From: Larix kaempferi
Lineage: Eukaryota > Streptophyta > Pinopsida > Pinales > Pinaceae
Assembly: GCA_027924585.1 (NCBI GenBank)
Contig: BSBM01001138.1
Location: 8,046,001-8,110,000, forward strand
Length of the DNA stretch: 64,000 bases
Direction of reading: 5' to 3'
Shown here piece after piece: positions 21,291-31,644 of this stretch. The notes beneath the pieces were generated by a model that ran no database searches, was not told the DNA's origin, and saw only the letters and a program-made list of their open reading frames with translations. Position numbers and translations under genes: made by a program. Within the stretch, counting starts at the first letter, position 1, and each line of letters begins with the position of its first letter.

Positions 21291-22616
21291 TCAAAAAATA
21301 GATTTTACTTATCATTTTGTAATTATTATTATCTAGTACCTTTTAAACCACTTTAAGTTTTAAGTAAGTATAAAATACAAATAACAAAAGGAGAAATTAA
21401 ATAATGATTATATTTGAAAGAATGGTAAAGATAAAAAAGCACTTTGGAAATTAATGTGAACTAACAACATGGTTTTGTAGGTATAAGTAAGCATAAGGTA
21501 TAATTTTATATAAAAATTAATTACATTGGAGATTAATTTTTTATTTGAAAATGTGTATATAATGATTGCAAATTAAAATTTAATTTTTAAAATTAAAAGA
21601 AGTTGTTGATGATGATGATGATTAACGTCTACTAAGACCCATTTGGTCTATCAAACCTTAAGAAAAGAAAAAGGTCACCATAGTTTTGAAAAGTTAGAAG
21701 ATCATGGAGATTAGAATTGTAGCAAAGACTATGGAACTTCAAACAAATGTGGGTGTATGCATGACACTCTAAAAGAAAGTGAGAAATGCCCATAGACTCA
21801 CAGAGTTGGCAAATCCGTTTCTCCCATGGTGTTTTAGGAATTGCCCAATGCCTTGTTTAGCTATGAGGCTCATGGCAGTTGGGAATTCGTTCTTATCTTG
21901 GCTATATTAATCTTTATTAATCTTCTTCTTTGTACTTGTTAAAATATAAATGTACTTTTGATCTTCCATATTAAGATTAATGACTTCATTATAATATCAT
22001 AATTTTCTTGTAATCTTTAAATCTTTTTTGTCCTACATTCTTGTTTTGAACCTAGATGTAATAGTATTTTTTAGATTGTTAATATTTTGCAAAGTGGTAT
22101 TTTCATCTTAATTAAAATTTAATTAAAAAATATTTAAACATTTGAATTATGTATTCGATCTATATTTAAATATTTAAAAATTAATTAAAATTTTATTAAT
22201 TAGAAAAACTTCAAACATTTAGATTAACTATTTAATATATATTTAAATGCAAATTAATAATACAAAATTATAATTATTAATGTACTCAACATATTTTGTT
22301 TAAATTAAAAACAATTACAAATCTATTTTATTATTAAATATTAAAATGGCATTGATATTTAAAAATAAAATAAATAATTATAACTATAATTATTGTAAAC
22401 TTTTTCCTACTTTAATAAATAAATGAATTTAAAAACTTACATTGAAATTATATTATTATGAAGTTACCCTAAAACATTGAAATTCACACTGTTTATTGTT
22501 GGTTGCAGTTGTGCTTTCCATGCCCAACGAGCTAGATCATAGATGGTATGAATATTAATTTTCCTGTCATTTGATATGATAATTTTTAATTTTTATTATT
22601 TTAATATATAGCTGCC

Positions 22617-22726
22617 ATCAATAAGATGAAAATGGTTTAATAAATGTTATATCACACTTTCACCAATGACATCAATGAGATTAAAATGGTTTAATCAATG
22701 TCATATCACACTTTCACCAATGACAT
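22617..22726. repeat. Tandem repeat, ~54-bp unit, two copies
   Basis: 'atcaat(a/g)aga' followed by 'aaaatggtttaat' and 'atatcacactttcaccaatg' occurs twice. Confidence 0.85.
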
Positions 22727-22828
22727 ATGAGATAATTTGGTTTTTAATATAATTAAAAAATTATATTATTCTATTTTTAATGTTAAACATTAGAAATAAG
22801 TTCAGATTTAATTCACTCATCAAAAGTC

Positions 22829-22872
22829 AAAGCATAATTGAGTCGTGGGTAAAGCATAATTGACTCGTGGGT
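22829..22872. repeat. Tandem repeat, 22-bp unit, two copies
   Basis: 'aaagcataattga' plus '(g/c)tcgtgggt' is present twice with one difference. Confidence 0.9.
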
Positions 22873-23732
22873 AAGGTTTGGTATCCTAAAAAAATATGTA
22901 TTGAGTTAATTTCAATCCAAGAAAAATTTAAATGGTCATTCATATTTTTTAGTTTTTTAATAAAGCAATTTAGATATATTTTTCTAAAATTTATGAGTTA
23001 TATTTAATATGGAACATTTATTATTATTTATTATAAAAAAATATTTTTTAGAAATTTGAAGTGATTTGTATCATAGAATGGAATTATATAAATTATATAA
23101 TTTAGATGTTTTCAATAATTTGCTTAGAGTTTAGGATTTTGTTAGTAGATATTTTTATTTTTATTTTATTGGTAGTACATGTGAATTGTTGTTTTCAATA
23201 TTTTAAAAATGTTATTAAAATCAAGTAAATGTCTAAAATAGGAGTGATCATTTTGTTTGGCTAAATAAACTTGAAGCCTTCTATCTAGCCAATTCATCAG
23301 AACACTTATATCAAATGCCCATAAAAGTCATGATATTTTAATTATTATGTGCATACATATTTTATAATATTATCATAGTTTATTTCTCAAATTTTAATTT
23401 AAAAAAACTAATCATAGCAATGAAATTATTTGAATAGTTTTTCATAATTTTTTCTTTTAAAAAATAAATAAATATTCTTTTCAAATTTACATAATCTAAA
23501 TTAGACTTTTACAAAATATCATTTTTTCATACTTATAAATGTAGAATCTACTCCATTAATATAGTAAACATGAATTTATACAACTATTAATACAACTTTC
23601 TAATACAAGCCATGTTATGTTAATTTTGATTCATACAACTTCTTAAAATATTTATAAAACAAATTTAATTGCATGTCAACTGTATGTGTTTCTTTCAATT
23701 TCGATCTAAATTCTACTTCAATTGGTGTAAAG

Positions 23733-24235
23733 TAGAGGTCAAATCAATATATAAAATATTAATAATTTAAAAAAAAAAAACTTTTTTTCAATTCCTATAA
23801 AAGAGATCAATTTGTGATAGGAGATTTTGCATTATTATCCAAAGATTCTGCCTCAACCTTTTCAATTTTGGCATAACAGATCACAGATAAAATCCCATCA
23901 CCGATACTTCACAAACCCAAAAGAGCAACAATGTGGCTGCTGGGATTCGAGCCCAGATCTCCACGGCCACAACGTGGAATTCTCACCACTAAACTACAGC
24001 CACTATATGAAAAACCTAGAACATATATTTCTTCATCTTGTGGTTTTTCAAATCAAAATATAACCACTAAATCTAAACTACTAGCTATTGGGTTCATAAA
24101 CACTTACACTTTAGAGAGGCTCTGTTTTGATTTGCAATTTTCTGTTAAAAATTCTGCCTTCTTTACGTTTGAAAATTGAGTTTAAGTAGGCAAAGAGTCT
24201 GCTCATCAAGATGTATGAAATGGCAGCAGCTTCGT
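23733..24235. repeat. tRNA-bearing segment, copy A
   Basis: Its ends match 41158-41345: 'gaggtcaaatcaatatataaa' in parts on the left, and 'ttttgatttgcaattttc', 'attgagtt', 'gcaaa(g/a)agtctgc' and 'gaaatggca' on the right. Copy A encloses a tRNA-His gene. Copy B lies between a tRNA-Ile-like pseudogene and a tRNA-Lys gene. Confidence 0.6.
23932..24003 (-). tRNA. tRNA-His (GTG anticodon)
   Basis: The minus-strand cloverleaf is complete: acceptor stem GTGGCTG/CAGCCAC, D arm 'TAGTTTAGTGGTGAGAA', anticodon loop with GTG in 'CGTTGTGGCC', T arm CTGGG-CTCGAAT-CCCAG, and discriminator A. The body agrees with the known plant tRNA-His closely. A T-run for Pol III termination follows within ~15 bases ('GCTCTTTTGG'). 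It has no CCA in the gene, as expected for a nuclear plant tRNA. It looks functional. It delivers histidine in translation. Confidence 0.93.
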
Positions 24236-24239
24236 AAAG

Positions 24240-25690
24240 TTTGACAAACCTTTTTGTTGTATTAAATATATAATAAATAGAGAAAATATAATGAGCTCTG
24301 AAATTTTGAAACCGTCACGATTCAAAATATTTATTTATAAATTACTTCTTTGATATTATATTTTTCAAATTTATTAATATATTTATGTTAGAGTCAAGTG
24401 CATTTGGATTGGAAAGCAAAGCACGCGTCAAATGAAGATAAATAACAAATAGAAACAGTTAAGCAACTGAGAAGCTTAAGCTACCTTAACATTATATGCT
24501 ATTGCTTTTAGTTGTAATAAGACCACAAGCCTCTCTTTTTTGAGATATCTAGTTGAAGATATATGAATAACCAGAAGGAAGTACATAGGCCTTTGCTGGA
24601 AGTTTTTAATGTTATTATGAAGTGCTTTGAGCATCACATACCACTTAATAAGTTTAGTTGTCATTGGGCACTATTGTGACCTTGCTAGTTGGGCATGACA
24701 AACAACCACTTGTATCATGTGGACTATGCCTCATCAACATGTCCTAACCGAAACCAAGCTTGATGTACATTCTACTTGTGGAATATGAATGTGCTCATTT
24801 CACCATAGGTGGTGCTATTTCATTGCCACTCAACCTCAAGCAACCTTGTTACACCTTCCCCCGAGCTACTAAGTATAATTGAACAATCGACCACCCATTC
24901 TAGTCCAATGCTTGCTAATGCCCGAAGGTCATGCTCCTCTCATCATGAGGGACTCGCATACCTCTAATCCACATCTCAACATTATTTTCATAGCATGTAT
25001 GACAAACTATCCGACACAGTTCCAATTGTGTTGTTCCCACCGATTCTTAAACCCTAGGGCATCATCGATTGTCTGTCCTCACTCAACAATCCATCCTTGG
25101 TCCTACTAGCCTACCTGCTAGTGCGTTGTCCTAACCAACTCATGTATTCCACACACTAGTTGGCCACCAAGGCTACCAAATATTGGTTGGTCGTGTAGAA
25201 TTTTCGAGTCCTACCTAACACATCCTCTTTGCATGCAAGGGTTCACACACCCAAGTATTCCCCAAGTCCTAGGGTTGTGACAATTGTTGTCTCCAAAATC
25301 TCTCTTGGACAAGAAGTTGCAGATTAGGAATCCTTTACTCAAGGTCAGGCTTCACTATCGAGTTTGAAAAGCATGGAAACCCTTGGATTTAGGCTCCTTT
25401 ATCACCTTGGTTATTATGTTTTGGCCTGGTTTTTAGAGCTTCACCATTGGATGTAACAAGCATAAAAACCCTTTCATCACGATGAATTTACCATTCACCC
25501 ATTCACTTGAGGTTTCATTGTGGAGTTTGATTTGTGAATAACAAAGAAAGTATTATTCAATCATTAATCAGGTCCTTGGTTTAAGGGTAAGCCTGGTCTG
25601 TGCTATAGACCTTGGTTGGCATCTCTTACTCCCTCGGATTCACTATCTTTAGCACCATTATGGGGAACAATTTGCAAATCTGACATTACA
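24240..25690. other. No gene recognised
   Basis: From 24660 to 25690 the sequence is less AT-rich than its neighbours and reads like an old transposon, but I could not match any domain. The short ORFs (24476-24664 minus, 24879-25109 plus) are not recognisable. Confidence 0.4.
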
Positions 25691-25780
25691 CATCAAGGGG
25701 GTTGACACCCCAGTCTCAATATGAAATGATGTGGGGAAATTTCACAATCGAAGTCTAGTGATAGATTTATCACAACCCAT

Positions 25781-26190
25781 GCCAAGATGTGTGTAGAGAT
25801 AGATTGTCCATCTAGTTTGTTGTAGGAAGACATCTTCATAGAGGGAGTGCATGTGCCCTGAAGGCCAAAGATTGACTACAAGCATGTGGCCTTCAAGTAT
25901 ACATCTTGCTACATATATGGTTATTTGGCGACATCTTACCTAAAGGTTGTATTGAGTGAGGGAGGAAAGCACATAAAAACAGAAAACCCACTTAGTGGAA
26001 TGGAGCACAAGACCACCACCTTCTCATCGAAATAAATGACCAATCAACGAAGGTGGAAACTAAACATGTGAAGGATAAGCCTCTCTCATCTCATGTGATG
26101 AAGGCTCCTCCCCATTCTTCCCCCACAAAAGATGACAAGAAAGGGGGATGGGTCAATGTGAAGAAGCACAATAAAAAGTTACGATATTGT
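25781..26190 (+). pseudogene. LINE ORF1 remnant (nucleic-acid-binding protein)
   Basis: The plus frame from 25781 reads 'AKMCVEIDCPSSLL', then 'EDIFIEGVHVP', then 'KIDYKHVAFKYTSCYIYGYL', with two in-frame stops. This is the order of the ORF1 protein of plant LINEs (end of the DUF4283 region, then a CCHC zinc knuckle). The knuckle should read C-x2-C-x4-H-x4-C, but three of the four ligands are now Tyr, each explained by one G-to-A or C-to-T change. A basic tail ('DDKKGGWVNVKKHNKK') follows near 26130. The living protein coats LINE RNA. Confidence 0.65.
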
Positions 26191-26199
26191 CAAGAGAAG

Positions 26200-27270
26200 T
26201 AAGTCTTAAGTTACAAGATTGTTGTCAGAGAAGTAAGTATTTTTCTTGTTAGGGCTCATTTAACATGTGCTTCATGGACAAGTTAATCAAATAGGAGGAA
26301 AAACAATTCGGAATAGCACTATGATCTAAGAAAAATATTTTTTTAGCATTTTCTAAAACAATTTGTTGACTGAAAATGAGTGTGGATAAGTACCTTATGA
26401 AATATGAGAATACTGGTTTTGTTTTTTCAATCTTTGAAGTTGAGAAAATGTGAAAAATACCCACTTTTAAAATGGTAAGTGAAGTAAGAAAGTAACTTGA
26501 ACCAAGGACCTCCCACAATTCCAAAGTCCAAAGGCTCCCGCGAATAGCAAGAAGAACCATCTCTCTAGTGGGTAGTACCCAACTTTAATTAGACTCTAAA
26601 ATTATCATCAAATCTAGACATTTATAAAAAGAAACATAGAATCAGAATGAGAGGTTAATCCTTCGTCATGGCAATTTGAATCCATATCACTTGCTCGCAT
26701 GCGACAAAACACACACTCTCTTGAATTTCCTCACTAGTACAGGTAAGGGTATCCTTCCTCATAAACTGACATGTGTGCAATGGAAGGCATTGCCCATTTA
26801 TCTGCCCAAATTGTTAAAGGAATGACACTTTGTCTGTCACTTTGATTTCTTCTAATGCAACTCTTTTCAAGTGGGTGAGCAGTATAAGACCACAACACAT
26901 GCATTTTTATTTGCAGTTATAATTATATGCAACATTTAGGAGGAAGACAAAGATGTAATTTCATTTCATGCCATTAGTATTGTCATTGATTGATCCGAAG
27001 AATCTTGTATCCATAGTCCATCGTAGAAGCTCCCCCATATACCTTCTTAGTAGATGTATTACCACTCTTCTCCCTAAACCCTTGCCCAATTTCTTCAATT
27101 TCAAACTTAACGTTGGTCGGAAACCACTTTTGGTAGCATTATGTTGCCTCCACGGCTTCCTTTTTGTCCCAATTTATTCAATGATGCTTTGACTTCTCAA
27201 TTGGGATTCTACAAGCTCTAGGTCGGCATCTATTGGTGGCAATATTCCCTCTTTCAACTAGCTTCATTTC
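26200..27270. other. No gene recognised
   Basis: It contains a minus-strand ORF of 103 codons (26249-26560) and a plus-strand ORF of 74 codons (26968-27192), neither with a recognisable domain. Confidence 0.4.
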
Positions 27271-27280
27271 TAGTCGACTA

Positions 27281-27960
27281 TCACTTTGTCCATGTAGAAA
27301 TTCCTTCTAAGCAAGGAATAAGAGAACTAGATGTCTGAGTGCTAGTGAATAGAGGTTCTTCAAGTCCACCCTTAAAGGAGAAAGTTATTTCCTCGTACTC
27401 GGGCTTCGAACCAAAGCAACAAAGCATATTAGCAACCAAGATAAGAACCAACTCACAAGAAGGAATAAACCACACTTCCTCAACTTTTCCACAAGAACCC
27501 AAATCCCATCCCCAACTCTTCCAAAGAAAAATAATACCCCTACTTCATTGGGGTGGATGCAATCAACTCCTGACCCCAACGAACGTAAAAAAAAAACCAG
27601 AGATAACACATGAGAATTTCCAAATTTACAAACTTTGTTACTATCTCAAAGACCAATAGATGAAGGTATGCGAGTTGTAGGACTATTTAGGTACATTTGG
27701 TAGTGTTGTCCCTTAGCTCCTACATTGTATGTTATGGCATCATATTCTCTTGGCCACTTGATAATTCCAGGGTGTCCCTCAAGCATATTTGGCGGATTTC
27801 CTTTCTTGAAACTTGGGGGGTTGCTTGTCAATGGCCATTTCACAAACGATTCCTTTCTATCTATCATAGAGGATCAACAATCTTGGCAAGCCAATGTATA
27901 TATCCCATAATCCCTTTTAGTTCTTTACACGTCACATAGTTGTGTCCTAAAGAATTTTGG
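27281..27960 (-). pseudogene. Decayed reading frames of unknown identity
   Basis: Two minus-strand stretches read like protein. One is 27960-27646, including 'ELKGIMGYIHWLAKIVDPL' and, after a frame change, 'PPNMLEGHPGIIKWPREYD'. The other is 27502-27281, including 'VEEVWFIPSCELVLILVANM'. The residue use is protein-like, but I recognise no family. They lie downstream of the LINE endonuclease piece on the same strand, yet show no reverse transcriptase motif. Confidence 0.3.
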
Positions 27961-28116
27961 CAATTTTCCAACCATAGTCTCTAACGAAGGTCACCATTAT
28001 AGAAATAACATCCTCTCACCATTTGATCTAGCTCAAATTGTTATATAGCCAAGAAATTGGGTTCTACACACCATGAGAATGAAAGTTGGACACCCTGGGG
28101 TTTGAGGTGGGAGACA

Positions 28117-28905
28117 CTATATATATAGTGGGTTCAAACCATGTGACTCTTTTGATTCCCCATGAAATAGAGAACCAAATAGATGATGGTAAAAAAGAGT
28201 AGTTTTGGCCTTAACATGAATTGGAAGGTTCTCGATTGAGACAAAGAAGGATTTATTCTCACAAAAAAGAGCCCTATCTATCCTCTGGGAGTTTTTTCTA
28301 GTGCATTTATGAAAGTTGGCCATGTGAACCATAGTTGAGACAAGTCTTTTTTTCAATTTGTGGTTAGGGTCAAGAAACACATGGAATTCCTTCAATTTTA
28401 ACCATACTTCTTTTTGTTTGACTAGTAGGAGCACATGAAGGTCCCCATCTTTGTCTTCTTAAAATACCAACATGTTAAAATCACCACAAATGAGACAAGG
28501 AGTGTCAAGAAGGTCATCAACCATCCAACACCAAAAGGTTGCATGGTTCCCTACATCATTAGAGGTATAGATTTTGGCCATGCCAAGACATCGATTGTCT
28601 AGGTGAAGGAGAACCCATGCAAGGCTATGAGAAGGGTTTGTAGCCCACCCAATAACATTGTTATCTACTATGGGAGAGACAAGGATTGTAATCCCCTCTT
28701 TACGTTTAATGTGATTAGAATGAAAAACCTTATCTCTTGGCCAAATCTGTGACAAGGGGGGACTAAACATGAACCCCACAATTTTGAATTCTTGTAAATA
28801 AAGGGATATGTCCCTTCCAATGAGGGCCAAAGTTGGTGGAAAATATTTTTTTTGTCAGGACCATTAAGACCTTAAACATTCCAGGAGGTCACTTTGATTA
28901 AAAAC
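28117..28905 (-). pseudogene. LINE remnant: endonuclease domain
   Basis: Minus-strand pieces give the apurinic-type endonuclease that starts LINE ORF2. The first is 'VTSWNV' then 'GLNGPD' (near 28880, with a stop where the conserved Arg/Cys stood). Next come 'ITILVSPIV', 'WVLLHLDNRCLGMAKIY' and 'DTPCLICGDFNMLVF' (GDFN catalytic motif, near 28470). After a frameshift come 'WLKLKEFHVFLD' and 'SQRIDRALF' (near 28260). The living domain nicks target DNA to prime reverse transcription. No RT follows, and the LINE ORF1 piece at 25781 is on the other strand, so this is a separate insertion. Confidence 0.75.
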
Positions 28906-29017
28906 TAAAAGCGTTGTGCATCACCAACTCATTATTCTTAAGGCATCATAAAGTGACAATATCATTTTGCATTGAAATACTCCCTAGAAAGAAGTCCCCG
29001 TGGTGGTTTTCTTCATC

Positions 29018-29031
29018 CATTTAGAGTGCAT
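29018..29031. repeat. SINE target site duplication, left copy (14 bp)
   Basis: CATTTAGAGTGCAT matches 29496-29509 with one difference. Confidence 0.75.
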
Positions 29032-29495
29032 ATATATATATATTTTTATTGCTAGAATCTCCCTGAATTGCGGGAATGGCCTTTGGTCTAAGAAACCATG
29101 ACCTAGGGGAATCTAAGCCGTCAAAATCACCCTGGGATCGCACCTGGCCTGGGCCACACCAACCCCCTACTAGTTGTACTTTTGGGTGCCTCCTCCCAAC
29201 TAGCTCACCCTTAAGGGGAATTGAACCCGGGTCGCCCTACTGGCGAGACCCGCACCCTAACCGAATGAGTTAGTAGGAATTGAATTTTTGTTAGGAGGAC
29301 ATTGGGGTGGGATTTGATCCACTTATGTGTCCATGGGTCACGGGATCATTTAATACGATTTCTCTAGGTGGAACCACACATTTGAACACTACCTCAAGGT
29401 TCCCCCATGGCTCCAGGTTCGGCCCTTTGGAATTGAACCTTTCCCATAGGTGAAAAACTCCTTGCTCTTCACCAATGGATTCAATCCCTTTGGGT
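29032..29495 (-). mobile_element. tRNA-derived SINE with two tRNA-like heads (~464 bp)
   Basis: On the minus strand the element has two Pol III-type promoter units in tandem. The first (29476-29429) has 'ATTGGTGAAGAGCAAGG' and the B box GGTTCAATTCC. The second (29272-29217) has an A box (TAACTCATTCGG) with 'TTAGGGTGCGGGTCTCGCC' after it, and the B box GGGTTCAATTCC. The unit ends at a T/TA-rich tail on the plus strand (29032-29047). A 14-bp target duplication frames it. A second copy runs from about 63513 past the window end. The family name is not known to me. Confidence 0.8.
29217..29272 (-). promoter_or_regulatory. Internal Pol III promoter (A and B boxes) of the inner SINE head
   Basis: The A box at 29261-29272 and the B box at 29217-29228 are spaced as in a tRNA gene. 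Confidence 0.65.
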
Positions 29496-29509
29496 CATTT
29501 AGAATGCAT
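29496..29509. repeat. SINE target site duplication, right copy (14 bp)
   Basis: CATTTAGAATGCAT, matching 29018-29031. Confidence 0.75.
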
Positions 29510-30880
29510 GTCAATATCACCGAATTTGTCATTTTATTGTGAATGTGAGAAAGGAAATGGTAAGCGAGCACACTAGATACTCACTCTTGTTTATTTCCTC
29601 CGAAATATGACATTGGATGTCATTGGAGCTATCTACTTACTAGGGTTGACCACAGATGAGGCCTTAGCAGTGGGTAGCTTATTCAATGTGTCCTTTGTAG
29701 GTTTCTTGTGAATGTTTTAAGTAAGTTTGTGAATCCATTTAAAATTCAACATTATTTTTCATGAATATTTGTCGGTAGCCATATGTTAATGGTAAATAAA
29801 AGAATAAATTTTAGATTTGGAAGTACCATGATTGTCGAGGAAAGCATCTGGGTACACCACACACTATCAACCCCTCTGGTTTCAAAAGGTTGAGAGTGGT
29901 GTACATGTCATAAATGCACACAAGCATTTGGAAAATTGTTTTAGATGTAAATTCCTTTCTTGTTATTGCTCCACCAATGAAAAAACAAGCATAATGGATT
30001 TTTTTTATTCATTACAATATCTTTTACAATTGCATGTTGTTATTTGATTAGCATCCTTCTAATTCTTTGATATTATGTGTTGTCAACTTGAAATCCAATA
30101 TTGACATATTTCTTGCTATTAAAGTGTTGGAAGTATTACAAGTGTATTGCAAGTTTGATTTCAAATCATATCGTATAGAGTTCCGTTTGGACTCTTTGTT
30201 CTCGTATCATTGAACTATCCTCAATTTCATTAGCCACAATATCTAAATCACCCAATGTTGGATTGTCATTTTATATAAATTTGGCTATATTGACATTTAT
30301 CATGTTTTCATGAAGAACATATGCAACTTGCCATGTTGGTAATCCATGCTTTAAGGTTTTTGTTAATTTTTTTATCTTTAATTCGGAGCTGCAATAATGC
30401 TTGAAATCAATTAGCAATCATACACATAAGCAATCACATTTGACACATGAATTTACCCCGGGGAAACCCTCTATGACTTGAAGGAGAAAACCACAACAAA
30501 ACCTTCCTTAGTATATTGATGGATAGCAGAGAATGTCTTTTACATCAAGCACCCCCGGTGCAATTACAAAGCAAGAGAAAGAAAAAGAAGAGAGACTCAG
30601 AATAATATCCTTCACAAAGAGAAGTGCATTGCCTTCAAGAGAGAAGAGAATTCACTTCACATTGAATTCATCAATCCTATATAACATATTTATATATATT
30701 CACATGCATCGGCTTCTATTTTTATCTTCTGACTTCAATATGAACTCACCCTCCATCTGGATGCATCAATCTTGCATGAAGAAGTGTTCCCCACTTCTCA
30801 CGCAGTGCATTAACTCAATGAACTTATTCTTAGGATGAACTCGCCCCTTAATTGAAAGCTTTCCCACTTAGTTAGGTGGC
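29510..30880. other. No gene recognised
   Basis: Short ORFs only. Around 30450-30520 the 'ccccggggaaaccc' context resembles parts of plant LTRs, but I could not find a matching partner. Confidence 0.4.
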
Positions 30881-30884
30881 TAAC

Positions 30885-30960
30885 TTAAGTGTCGCCATTG
30901 AAGTGTCGCAACTCAAGTGTCGTCTTTTAGTTTAACATAAGTGTCGTCATGCAATAACAC
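30885..30960. repeat. Short degenerate tandem repeat
   Basis: 'aa(g/c)tgtcg(c/t)' recurs four times at roughly 17-25-bp spacing. Confidence 0.6.
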
Positions 30961-31374
30961 TTAGTTCACTAGATCTTCTTTGTTATCACTTAGTTAACTC
31001 TCTTAAATGATTTTTTTCTTGTTAACATCATTGTAGTGATCAATTCGAGTTCTCCTTTGATTTACTGAAGTCTTCACTGAAGCTTAACAATTTGAATTTC
31101 TCTCTTAATTAATTATTTTATGTGCAATTCGAATTCTCTCATATCTTATCACATCTTATCGTTATCTCGTGTCTTATCTACATGGTCCACATGTACCAGC
31201 TTAATTATCATATCAAATATACTAAGGATATTTTTCCAATGATGTGATCATATTGTTCTACTATCGTTCCAAGTGGTTATATGCTAAAGTAATTCACTCT
31301 AGAGGTGGCCAATCTCTTGAGGAGACTTAATAGCTCAACCATGTTTAGTATTACAACACACACCATATATGCTT

Positions 31375-31640
31375 CGACATGCAAAGCATCACGTCAACAC
31401 ATGAGGTACCACCTCAACACATGAGGATCTATCTTGACACACAAGACCTTAGCCTTGACTAGCAAGACTGTAAAACATCATCACTTTGACATACAAAGCA
31501 CTTGCCTCAACACATGAAGCTTAATAATTCTTGAGTCCAACTCAAGATTCTTCTCCAAGTTTCCTGAGTCCAATGCAGACTCCTACAAGGAACTACCTTG
31601 ACACACGAGTTTCAATCTTGAAACACGAGATTGACTTGGA
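31375..31640. repeat. Degenerate array of 'acacatgag'-type motifs
   Basis: Variants of 'ctcaacacatgag' and 'cttgacacacgag' recur many times between 31390 and 31630. Confidence 0.6.
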
Positions 31641-31644
31641 GAAT

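Larger units (their letters stand above)
21291..23720. other. AT-rich stretch, no gene recognised
   Basis: No ORF of note on either strand. It contains two short tandem repeats (listed separately) and a '(gat)n'-like run near 21607. Confidence 0.6.

Noticed and set aside
26490-26580. tRNA-like B box ('GGTTCAAGTT' on the minus strand) suggesting another SINE
   Set aside because: No convincing A box at tRNA spacing, no tail and no target duplication.
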